Assembly: GCA_002869465.1 (NCBI GenBank)
Contig: PKSW01000076.1
Coordinates: 1-5,999 of the forward strand
Source: Marinilabiliales bacterium
Lineage (GTDB): Bacteria; Bacteroidota; Bacteroidia; Bacteroidales; F082
Direction of reading: 5' to 3'
Length of the DNA stretch: 5,999 nucleotides
The notes under the pieces are model-generated. The model was not told where the DNA came from, made no database searches, and saw only the letters and a list, made by a program, of their open reading frames with translations. Position numbers and translations under genes: made by a program. Of the stretch, positions 1-5,999 are shown piece after piece (position 1 is the stretch's first letter; every line of letters starts with the position of its first letter).

Positions 1-147
1 CAATTTACGGATTATGAAGATCGTTTCCAGTATTACCTGGCGGCGGCACTTGTTTTGTTATTGCTTGAACTTTTAATTGCTGACAGAAAAGCCAGTTGGA
101 CTCATAAATTTGACTTTTTTAAAACTGAAAAGAAAAATGAAAATTAG
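1..147 (+). CDS. batB: BatB, C-terminal end (von Willebrand factor A protein of the Bat operon), partial
   Basis: This is the 3' end of a gene entering from the left edge; frame 1 is open from base 1 to the TAG at 145-147 and gives 48 residues. The peptide has a charged lead-in (TDYEDRFQYY), a hydrophobic stretch of about 15 residues rich in Leu and Ala that looks like a membrane span, and a basic, Lys-rich tail. In BatA/BatB proteins a periplasmic VWA domain is followed by just such a C-terminal membrane helix, and the 'DYE.RFQY.LA.AL.LLL.E' pattern is familiar from BatB. The VWA domain and its metal-binding MIDAS motif are outside the window, so the family call rests on this tail and on its position directly before batC. 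BatB rather than BatA is inferred from gene order. Its last 11 bases overlap the batC start, which suggests translational coupling. Confidence 0.8.
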   Translation, partial: QFTDYEDRFQYYLAAALVLLLLELLIADRKASWTHKFDFFKTEKKNEN

Positions 148-898
148 AGGCATCCATATAATAATAATCCTGTTTCTGACAGCAACCCATATGATGGGAC
201 AGTCGGAGAAAAAGCTGGTACGTGAAGGTAATAACCTTTACGAAGAAGGTAATTACCAGGAGGCAGAAATTGAGTACCGGAAAGCACTAGCCGAAAAACC
301 GGATTATGTAAAAGGTAAATTTAACCTGGGCGACGCCATGTATGGGCAGGAAAATTACGAAGAATCGGGAAAGATATTCAATGAATTAGGCGAAACTGCT
401 AAAACACCTGCGGCCAAATCAGGTTCTTGGTATAACCTGGGTAATACATTAATGAATCAGCAGAAATACAAGGAAAGTATCGAAGCTTACAAAAAAGCGC
501 TGCGGGTAAACCCTGATGACCAAGATGCAAAATACAACCTGGAATATGCCCGGAAAATGTTGAGCAATCAACAGCAGCAGGACCAAAACCAAGATCAGGA
601 TAAAGATCAGGATCAAAAAGATAAAAATAAGGATCAGCAAGATCAGAATAAGGACCAGGAGCAAAAAGATCAAAATCAGGACCAGCAGGAACAGAAACAG
701 GATCAAAAAGAACAACAACAGCAGCAACAAGATCAGAAAGACCAGCAGCAACAGCAAAATCAACCACAACAAATATCAAAAGAAGATGCACAACGAATGC
801 TGGATGCATTGAAAAATGATGAGAAAAAGACATTACAGGAATTGCAGGAACAAAAGGCGAAAGCTACCAAATCAAAGAAAAGTGAGATTGACTGGTAA
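137..898 (+). CDS. batC: BatC, exported TPR protein with a Q/D/K-rich tether
   Basis: A 253-residue protein. I chose the ATG at 137 because it opens directly on a signal peptide (MKIRG, then a hydrophobic core, probable cleavage near residues 21-22). The frame is open back to an ATG at 77, but that start would add 20 polar residues before the signal and lie deep inside batB. The mature part has about three tetratricopeptide repeats (roughly residues 27-57, 58-86 and 94-128, with typical G-N-x-L-Y, Y-x-E-A and A-L-x-x-x-P-D-x positions). A 68-residue tract of almost only Q, D, K, N and E follows (145-212), then a helical, Lys-rich end (213-253) finishing in SEIDW; a Trp-ended, charged tail is usual in BatC. 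Known role: TPR partner in the Bat envelope complex. Acting in the periplasm as a protein-binding scaffold is inference. It overlaps batB by 11 bases; a purine-rich A/G stretch precedes the start but there is no clear Shine-Dalgarno. Confidence 0.9.
   Translation: MKIRGIHIIIILFLTATHMMGQSEKKLVREGNNLYEEGNYQEAEIEYRKALAEKPDYVKGKFNLGDAMYGQENYEESGKIFNELGETAKTPAAKSGSWYNLGNTLMNQQKYKESIEAYKKALRVNPDDQDAKYNLEYARKMLSNQQQQDQNQDQDKDQDQKDKNKDQQDQNKDQEQKDQNQDQQEQKQDQKEQQQQQQDQKDQQQQQNQPQQISKEDAQRMLDALKNDEKKTLQELQEQKAKATKSKKSEIDW
569..772 (+). repeat. Low-complexity CAR/GAY tract encoding the BatC tether
   Basis: The 68 codons here (BatC residues 145-212) encode 36 Gln, 14 Asp, 9 Lys, 5 Asn, 3 Glu and one Pro, and nothing else. 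The DNA is an imperfect, degenerate repeat of Gln codons and Asp/Lys codons (CAR, GAY, AAR). It contains only 14 T in 204 bases and eight GATC tetramers between 593 and 734, which arise where a GAT Asp codon precedes a CAR Gln codon. The peptide should be disordered and very hydrophilic, so it is best read as a flexible linker between the TPR block and the conserved C-terminal segment. Because units are multiples of three, length change by slippage or recombination would keep the frame. Confidence 0.85.
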
Positions 899-922
899 AA
901 TAGAATATGATGATTAATGTTT

Positions 923-930
923 TAAATTTG
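923..930 (+). promoter_or_regulatory. Possible Bacteroidota -7 promoter element before batD
   Basis: TAAATTTG at this position matches the TAnnTTTG -7 consensus of Bacteroidota primary promoters and lies in the 54-base batC-batD gap, the only real gap in the operon. No TTTG-like -33 element is visible at the expected distance upstream, and an 8-base motif with two free positions is easy to find by chance in AT-rich DNA. If real, it would give batD-batE transcription independent of the upstream genes. A weak candidate only. Confidence 0.25.
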
Positions 931-952
931 TGCAGTTAAATGCAATTAATGA

Positions 953-2803
953 ATGAGAATAGTTAAACTTCACATATTACTTATCATCGTTTTACTATCG
1001 CAGGCACTCATGGCTGATGAGGATATCTCATTTACCGGGATTGCCAAGCAAACAGTTGAAATTGGTGAGCGATTTCAGGTAGTATATGAAGTGAATGCGG
1101 AAGGCAGAAATTTTATTTCACCTTCTTTTGGCAATCTGCAAGTTTTGTCGGGCCCCAATACATCAACCAGTTCAAGTGTCCAGTATATCAATGGCAATAT
1201 GACACAGTCATATACCATGACCTATACTTTCGTAGTTCAGGCTGTCCAGGAGGGTGATGTAACCATATCACCGGCAAGTGTTACCGTAAATGGAAAGAAA
1301 TACAATTCCAACCCTGTTAAAATAAAGGTGGTAAAGTCTTCTGCTGCACAACAAGGAACAAACCGGAGTTCAGACCAGTCTGGTTCATCTGAAGGCGTGT
1401 TGCAGGACGATGATGTTTATATAAAAGCCTTTCTGGATAATAACAGCCCTTATTTGGGTGAACAGATTATCATTACCTACAAGATTTATACAAAGGTGCC
1501 CATTACAAATCTTGGGATGCAAAAGTCGCCCTCTTATCCGGGTTTCTGGTCGAAAAACCTGATGGAAGACAACAGTAAGTTCAGGCAATCAACCCAGGTA
1601 ATCAATGGTGAAGAATACATCGTTGCCGACATTGCTAAATATGCTTTATTCCCGCAAAAATCAGGTGAACTTACGATTGAATCCGTTGAAATGGAATGCA
1701 ATGCACAACTCAGGGTGCAATCCAGCAAAAGAAGAAGTAACGATCCCTTCGAAAGCTTTTTTAACGATCCTTTCTTTAACAGAAATGTGAAAAATGTAAA
1801 AACAACACTTACTTCAAAACCAATTAAAATTAATGTGAAACCATTGCCGCAGCAAGGCAAGCCGGAAAGTTTTAAAGGTGCCGTTGGCGAATTCACTTTT
1901 AAAAGTGAAATAGATAAAAAAGATCTGTCGGCCAATGATGCACTTACGCTGAACGTTTCCATTTCAGGCAGAGGAAATATCGAATTGATCACATCACCAG
2001 AAATTCATTTTCCATCCGATTTTGAAACCTACGAGCCAAAAATTAAGAGTAATATACAGTCCAGTCTCTCCGGAATTTCGGGTAGTAAAATTTTTGAATA
2101 TCTGGCTATTCCTCGTGCTTCAGGCGATTTTAAAATAGACCCGGTCAAGTTTAGTTATTTCAACCCGAAGGAAGCCAAATATTATTCATTTTCATCCGGA
2201 GAGTTGCAGGTAAGTGTCGAAAAAGGAGACTCAAACTCGGGAGGTATCACATACAGCTCATCTGCACAGGAAGACATCCGATTTATTGGACGCGATATCC
2301 ATCACATAAAAACAGGAAGCTTTGAACTGAAAGAAAAAGGAAGATTTTTATTTGCTTCAGCCACGTATTATATCGTTATTGTATTGCCTGTATTGTTGCT
2401 CATTTTGATTGTATTATGGTGGAAAAGGCAGGAGAAACGGAAAAGCAATGTTGGTTTAATGAAAACAAGGAAAGCCAATAAAATTGCTCGGGAAAGACTC
2501 AAAAAAGCTGAAAAATTAAAGAAAGCGAATGACGAAAAAGCATTCTATGATGAAATTGCGCAGGCCCTTTGGGGATACATTGCCGATAAATTCAATATCA
2601 AAAAATCAAACCTGTCTATCGACAAAGTAAAAGAAAGTCTTCAGGCAAAGAATGTAGCTGTTGAAGTAATTGATAGCTTTATCAATACACTTAATAATAT
2701 TGACTTTGCGAGGTTTGCTCCCGGTGACTCAGGAGGTAAAATGGAAAATGTTTACAATGAAGCCATTGATGCGATCATGCAGGCTGAAAAGCAATTGAAG
2801 TAA
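953..2803 (+). CDS. batD: BatD, membrane-anchored periplasmic protein of the Bat operon
   Basis: A 616-residue protein of usual BatD length. Residues 1-21 are a signal peptide (basic start, Leu/Ile core, ALMA before the likely cut). The exported part looks like successive beta-rich, Ig-like modules: about 22-127 (opening with V-E-I-G-E-R-F), a Ser/Gln-rich linker at 130-150, a second module about 153-297, and a third about 305-425. Family landmarks include S-Y-P-G-F-W at 194-199, the F-P-Q-K-S-G region near 233-238, and an Arg/Lys then NDPF-rich segment at 259-276. One membrane span (about 471-490, ending WW-KR) is followed by a basic cytoplasmic helical tail to 616 with LWGYIADKFNI (549-559) and FARFAP (585-590), both typical of BatD. 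Known family name: 'BatD, oxygen tolerance'; the biochemical activity is unsettled and no catalytic site is seen. The ATG at 953 is preferred because the overlapping ATG at 949 quickly meets a stop. It ends in a TAATG overlap with batE. Confidence 0.93.
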   Translation: MRIVKLHILLIIVLLSQALMADEDISFTGIAKQTVEIGERFQVVYEVNAEGRNFISPSFGNLQVLSGPNTSTSSSVQYINGNMTQSYTMTYTFVVQAVQEGDVTISPASVTVNGKKYNSNPVKIKVVKSSAAQQGTNRSSDQSGSSEGVLQDDDVYIKAFLDNNSPYLGEQIIITYKIYTKVPITNLGMQKSPSYPGFWSKNLMEDNSKFRQSTQVINGEEYIVADIAKYALFPQKSGELTIESVEMECNAQLRVQSSKRRSNDPFESFFNDPFFNRNVKNVKTTLTSKPIKINVKPLPQQGKPESFKGAVGEFTFKSEIDKKDLSANDALTLNVSISGRGNIELITSPEIHFPSDFETYEPKIKSNIQSSLSGISGSKIFEYLAIPRASGDFKIDPVKFSYFNPKEAKYYSFSSGELQVSVEKGDSNSGGITYSSSAQEDIRFIGRDIHHIKTGSFELKEKGRFLFASATYYIVIVLPVLLLILIVLWWKRQEKRKSNVGLMKTRKANKIARERLKKAEKLKKANDEKAFYDEIAQALWGYIADKFNIKKSNLSIDKVKESLQAKNVAVEVIDSFINTLNNIDFARFAPGDSGGKMENVYNEAIDAIMQAEKQLK

Positions 2804-2805
2804 TG
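2801..2805 (+). promoter_or_regulatory. TAATG stop-start overlap joining batD and batE
   Basis: The batD TAA (2801-2803) shares its last A with the batE ATG (2803-2805); another in-frame ATG follows immediately at 2806. No clear Shine-Dalgarno sequence stands in front, so batE is probably translated by ribosomes finishing batD. This is direct evidence that the two genes are co-transcribed; the coupling itself is inferred. Confidence 0.7.
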
Positions 2806-3573
2806 ATGAAAATAACAAAATATATCACCATTTTCTGTGTCGTGCTAATCGGTCGGTTTTCATTTGCGGCCGACATGCACCCCGACTCGCTGATAGCCCG
2901 GGGAAACCAGGCATATAACCAGGGATTGTATGATTCTGCCATTCAACTGTATTCCGGTGTGCTTGAGCAGGAACTCGAATCGTATGAGCTTTATTACAAT
3001 AGCGGCAATGCCTATTTTAAAATGAATCAATTGCCATCTGCCATTTTGTATTATGAGAAGGCAAAAAAAATAGCTCCAAACGATGAAGATGTGAATTTTA
3101 ATCTTAGTATCGCCAATAGTATGATCGTTGATAAAATTGAGCAGGTCCCGGAAATGTTTTATAAGAAATGGTGGAATTATTTCTATAATGCTTTCAATGA
3201 AGATACATGGACCATGCTGTCTCTGGCTTCATGGATTATTTTATTGTTTTTTGTAGCTTTATTCTTTATCACAAAATTGCGCAGTACAAAAAAACTGGCA
3301 TTTTACCTGGGATTATTCTTCCTGTTGATCACCATCGGTACATTCGGGCTTTCTTCTCAAAAATATTACTACACTAAAGAAAACAAAGAGGCCATCATTT
3401 TTACGCCCACCATCACAGCAAAAAGCTCTCCAACGCAAAGTTCAGTTGATTTGTTTGTTATTCATGAAGGCACCAAAGTGCAGATCATGGATGAAGTGCA
3501 GGGCTGGGTAAAAATTAAAATCCGTAACGGAAGTATCGGCTGGTTGCCCGGTGATTCAGTAAAACGAATTTAG
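2803..3573 (+). CDS. batE: BatE, TPR protein with two membrane spans and an SH3-like tail
   Basis: A 256-residue protein. Residues 1-22 form a signal peptide (MMKITK start, hydrophobic core, FA-A cleavage context). Two TPR units follow at about 28-57 (ARGNQAYNQGLYDSAIQLY) and 61-94 (YNSGNAYFKMNQLPSAILYY, then the usual A-x-K-x-x-P-N-D ending), then a helix leading to KKWWNYFYNAF. Two hydrophobic spans lie at about 137-157 and 164-183 with a short basic loop (KLRSTKK) between. The C-terminal part (about 197-256) has bacterial SH3-like features: T-A-K-S-S-P, then E-G-T-K-V-Q-I, then G-W-V-K-I-K-I-R-N-G-S-I-G-W-L-P. If the signal peptide exports the TPRs, both TPR and SH3 parts face the periplasm and the inter-helix loop the cytoplasm. 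SH3-like domains in exported bacterial proteins often bind cell-wall peptides; applying that here is inference. It is the last visible gene of the operon; either ATG (2803 or 2806) would work. Confidence 0.9.
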   Translation: MMKITKYITIFCVVLIGRFSFAADMHPDSLIARGNQAYNQGLYDSAIQLYSGVLEQELESYELYYNSGNAYFKMNQLPSAILYYEKAKKIAPNDEDVNFNLSIANSMIVDKIEQVPEMFYKKWWNYFYNAFNEDTWTMLSLASWIILLFFVALFFITKLRSTKKLAFYLGLFFLLITIGTFGLSSQKYYYTKENKEAIIFTPTITAKSSPTQSSVDLFVIHEGTKVQIMDEVQGWVKIKIRNGSIGWLPGDSVKRI

Positions 3574-3594
3574 TTATATTAAAAAAAACCAACT

Positions 3595-3616
3595 GGTGCA
3601 AGCATCTGCTTGTGCC
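3595..3616. terminator. Hairpin in the convergent batE-alaS gap, probable terminator
   Basis: The 55-base gap between the batE stop and the alaS stop holds an inverted repeat: arm 3595-3603 (GGTGCAAGC) pairs with 3608-3616 (GCTTGTGCC) over nine pairs, including two adjacent G-T pairs, around a four-base loop. Read from the - strand, the stem is followed after six bases by a run of eight T (complement of A at 3581-3588), a reasonable intrinsic terminator for alaS. Read from the + strand only a short T run (3627-3630) lies some ten bases beyond, so its use for the bat operon is less certain. Folding energy was not calculated. Confidence 0.5.
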
Positions 3617-3628
3617 TTGCAATACATT

Positions 3629-5999
3629 TTATGTAAACAAAGCTTTGGCTTTCTCAAAAGCCGCTTTTATACCACCGGCATCTTTACCACCGGCAGTGGC
3701 CAAATGCGGCTGTCCACCACCGCCGCCCTGTATTTCTTTGGCAATTTCACGGATGGCATTGCCTGCATGGTAACCTTCATTCACTAAATCGTCAGAGAAA
3801 GACACCACCAGGTTTACTTTTCCATCCTGTTTTGTTGCCAACACGATATATACACGGCTGTCCATCGCACGGAGTTTATGTGCCAGGCTTTTGGCCTGGT
3901 TCACATCCATATCCACTTCGGCAGCTATAAAATGGATCTTAGAAATCACTTCAGCATTGTTAAAAAGATCTTCAGAAGCTTTTTCTGCCATGTGTTTTTG
4001 AAGACGCTCCAGCTCTTTTTGCTGTTGGTTGCTTTGTTCAACCATATTTTTAACTGCATTCAAAGGATTGGGCTGATTTTTGAACATCTCCTTGATTTCT
4101 TTCAGGATATGTAGCTGCTCGTCGACATAAGCTTCTGCTTTTTGACCTGTAACCGCTTCAATCCTTCTAACTCCGGCAGCTATTGCGCTTTCCGAAACAA
4201 TTTTGAACAATCCAATTTGACCCGTAGCAGCCACATGGGTACCACCACATAGTTCAACGGAATATTCGGGATCGAAAGAGATGACCCGTACTTTTTCGCC
4301 GTATTTTTCACCAAATAATGCCATCGCACCCATTTCAATGGCTTCATCGAGTGCAACATCATTTTTTATATCGCGCTGTATATTTTCCCGGATTCTGCTG
4401 TTCACAATATCTTCCACTTCCTTGATCTCCTCATCACTCATTTTAGCGAAATGTGAAAAGTCGAAACGAAGCCGGTCGGCATCAACGAGAGAACCTTTTT
4501 GTTCGACATGCGTTCCCAATACTTTTCGCAATGCGGCATGCATCAGGTGGGTGGCACTGTGATTATTTTCCGTCAGCAACCGGTTTTGCTCATCCACACG
4601 CGCTATAAATTCTTCTGTTGGCCTGGATGGTTCCTTATCAACAATATGAACGATCAGGTTGTTTTCTTTTTTGGTATCCAGCACGTGCAATGTTTGATCT
4701 TTGTTGAAAATGATTCCTTTATCCCCCATTTGTCCGCCTGATTCAGCGTAAAAAGGGGTTTTATCAAGCACCAACTCAAAAACCGTTTTATTTTTTGCGG
4801 ATACTTTCCGATATTTCACAATCTGGACACTGCTTTCAAGTTGATCGTATCCGATAAATTTCGTGGCCGTATTGCCTTCCCTGATCTGTATCCAGTCAGC
4901 AGTATCCACTTCGGCTGCTTTCCGGGAGCGGTTTTTCTGGGCTTCGAGGCCTTTATTGAATCCAACCATATCCACTTTCCAGCCACTCTCCTTCGCTAAC
5001 AATCCTGTTAAATCTATCGGAAAACCAAATGTATCATATAATTCAAAAGCAAAATCGCCATCAATGATGCCCGCTTCTTTACTCTGTATGTATTGCTCGA
5101 ACCTTTTAATGCCATTTGAAAGCGTTCTTAAAAAAGAAGATTCTTCTTCCCTGATTACCTGCACGATCAAGTCCTGCTGCAATTTCAATTCGGGAAAAGC
5201 AGACGACATTTCATCCACCAGCACCTGAACCAATTGATACATGAAAGGTTCATCGAATCCAAGAAATGAAAAACCATACCTGACCGCACGCCTGAGAATC
5301 CGGCGGATCACGTATCCTGCGCCCGTATTGGATGGTAACTGTCCATCAGCAATGGCGAAAGAAACAGCACGCACATGATCGGATATCACACGCATGGCAA
5401 TGTCTTTCTTTTCATCTTTCCCGTAGCTAGCATCCGACAGGTCAGCGAGCTTTGAAATGAGTGGCTTAAAAATATCGGTGTCATAATTGGAACGAACACC
5501 CTGCAATACCATCGCAAGTCGTTCAAATCCCATGCCTGTATCGACATGTTTGTTTTTCAACACTTGCAATGAGCCATCTTTGATCCGGTTGAATTCAATA
5601 AATACCAGGTTCCAGATTTCAATTACTTCAGGGTTGTCTTTATTGATGAGTTCGGCACCGGGAATATTATCTTTTTCTGCCTGTGAACGGATGTCGACAT
5701 GAATTTCAGAGCAGGGGCCACAGGGGCCAGTATCGCCCATTTCCCAGAAGTTATCTTTTTTGGAACCCCATAATATTCTTGTTTCAGGCAAATGTTTTTT
5801 CCAATATTCGTAAGCTTCATTGTCGGGTTCGATGCCATCAGATTCATCACCGATAAAAACTGTGGCGTAAAGGTTTTCTTTGTTAATACCCAATACTTCA
5901 GTAAACAGTTCCCAGGCCCAGTCGATAGCTTCTTTTTTAAAATAATCGCCAAACGACCAATTACCCAGCATTTCAAACATGGTGTGGTGATATGTATCG
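3629..5999 (-). CDS. alaS: Alanyl-tRNA synthetase, lacking the N-terminus at the window edge
   Basis: It charges tRNA(Ala) with alanine in the cytoplasm and hydrolyses mischarged Ser/Gly-tRNA(Ala). The frame stays open to the right edge: before the Met at 5980 it reads D-T-Y-H-H-T, matching the conserved residues ahead of motif 1, so that Met is internal and roughly 80-90 residues are missing. Counting from it: motif 1 (FEMLGNWSFGDYF, 2-14), DTGPCGPCSE (83-92), motif 2 region (IWNLVFIEFNR, 122-132), DTGMGFERLA (147-156), motif 3 (GYVIRRILRRAVR, 222-234); an intact class II core apart from the cut end. The editing domain keeps its four metal ligands, H474 and H478 (NHSATHLMH) and C578 and H582 (CGGTH). 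A coiled-coil-like Gln/Glu/Lys stretch (about 640-670) leads to the C-Ala domain with the Gly-rich GGGGGQPHLATAGG (752-765). All expected residues are present; no frameshift or fusion. It converges on the bat operon; its promoter is outside the window. Confidence 0.97.
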   Translation of the reverse strand, partial: DTYHHTMFEMLGNWSFGDYFKKEAIDWAWELFTEVLGINKENLYATVFIGDESDGIEPDNEAYEYWKKHLPETRILWGSKKDNFWEMGDTGPCGPCSEIHVDIRSQAEKDNIPGAELINKDNPEVIEIWNLVFIEFNRIKDGSLQVLKNKHVDTGMGFERLAMVLQGVRSNYDTDIFKPLISKLADLSDASYGKDEKKDIAMRVISDHVRAVSFAIADGQLPSNTGAGYVIRRILRRAVRYGFSFLGFDEPFMYQLVQVLVDEMSSAFPELKLQQDLIVQVIREEESSFLRTLSNGIKRFEQYIQSKEAGIIDGDFAFELYDTFGFPIDLTGLLAKESGWKVDMVGFNKGLEAQKNRSRKAAEVDTADWIQIREGNTATKFIGYDQLESSVQIVKYRKVSAKNKTVFELVLDKTPFYAESGGQMGDKGIIFNKDQTLHVLDTKKENNLIVHIVDKEPSRPTEEFIARVDEQNRLLTENNHSATHLMHAALRKVLGTHVEQKGSLVDADRLRFDFSHFAKMSDEEIKEVEDIVNSRIRENIQRDIKNDVALDEAIEMGAMALFGEKYGEKVRVISFDPEYSVELCGGTHVAATGQIGLFKIVSESAIAAGVRRIEAVTGQKAEAYVDEQLHILKEIKEMFKNQPNPLNAVKNMVEQSNQQQKELERLQKHMAEKASEDLFNNAEVISKIHFIAAEVDMDVNQAKSLAHKLRAMDSRVYIVLATKQDGKVNLVVSFSDDLVNEGYHAGNAIREIAKEIQGGGGGQPHLATAGGKDAGGIKAAFEKAKALFT

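Noticed and set aside
77..136. Upstream in-frame ATG that would extend BatC by 20 residues.
   Set aside because: The extension is polar, would precede and spoil the signal peptide, and would overlap batB by 71 bases; the ATG at 137 opens on a standard signal sequence.
593..734. Cluster of eight GATC sites in 142 bases, like a Dam/SeqA-type or replication-origin cluster.
   Set aside because: Every site arises from GAT codons followed by CAR codons in the Asp-Gln-rich tether; there are no DnaA-box-like repeats or origin genes nearby.
399..833. Long open reverse-strand frames (399-833 and 449-772), one giving a Leu/Ile-rich, membrane-like peptide.
   Set aside because: They are the antisense of the Q/D/K-rich batC tract: T-poor DNA gives few reverse stops, and CAR/GAY codons read backwards as Leu/Ile/Val codons. 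The batC frame has a clear signal peptide, TPRs and conserved tail.
3596..3787. + strand frame starting in the convergent gap.
   Set aside because: It runs antisense into the conserved C-Ala coding region of alaS, has no recognisable domain, and its start lies in the terminator hairpin.
4863..5228. + strand open frames inside alaS (for example 4281-4562 and 4863-5228), and - strand frames inside batD (for example 1534-1992).
   Set aside because: All lie within strongly conserved genes read on the other strand, have composition expected of antisense frames, and show no family resemblance.
5978..5980. ATG at 5980 as the true alaS start.
   Set aside because: The frame continues upstream with D-T-Y-H-H-T, matching the conserved lead-in to motif 1 of alanyl-tRNA synthetase; the true start lies beyond the window.

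Overview
The window looks like an ordinary chromosomal segment of a Bacteroidota bacterium. The evidence is a Bat (Bacteroides aerotolerance) gene cluster in the order batB-batC-batD-batE, AT-rich coding sequence, starts with no clear Shine-Dalgarno sequence, and an alanyl-tRNA synthetase resembling those of this phylum. I cannot place it below phylum from sequence alone. No transposase, integrase, CRISPR array, tRNA, rRNA or phage gene was seen.

Layout. Positions 1-147 hold the last 48 codons of batB, which enters from the left edge. batC (137-898) overlaps the batB end by 11 bases. After a 54-base gap comes batD (953-2803), whose stop codon overlaps the batE start (2803-3573) in a TAATG junction. 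All four read on the + strand and are probably one operon. A 55-base convergent gap (3574-3628) contains a hairpin and an A/T tract that probably ends transcription, most clearly for the opposite strand. alaS fills the rest on the - strand (3629-5999) and runs off the right edge, so its N-terminus (roughly 80-90 residues) is outside the window.

How the genes work together. In this family BatA and BatB are membrane-anchored von Willebrand factor A proteins, BatC and BatE are TPR proteins, and BatD is a large exported protein with one C-terminal membrane anchor. They are usually encoded next to a MoxR AAA+ ATPase, which would lie upstream of the window. The visible sequences fit a cell-envelope complex: BatC (signal peptide, TPRs, long Q/D/K tether) and BatE (signal peptide, TPRs, two membrane spans, terminal SH3-like domain) offer periplasmic protein- and possibly wall-binding surfaces beside BatD. 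The family was linked to oxygen tolerance, but its biochemical role is not settled. alaS is an unrelated housekeeping gene that happens to converge on the operon.

I found no convincing undescribed system. The points most worth a second look are the BatC low-complexity tether, the BatE SH3-like tail, a possible internal promoter before batD, and the convergent terminator.
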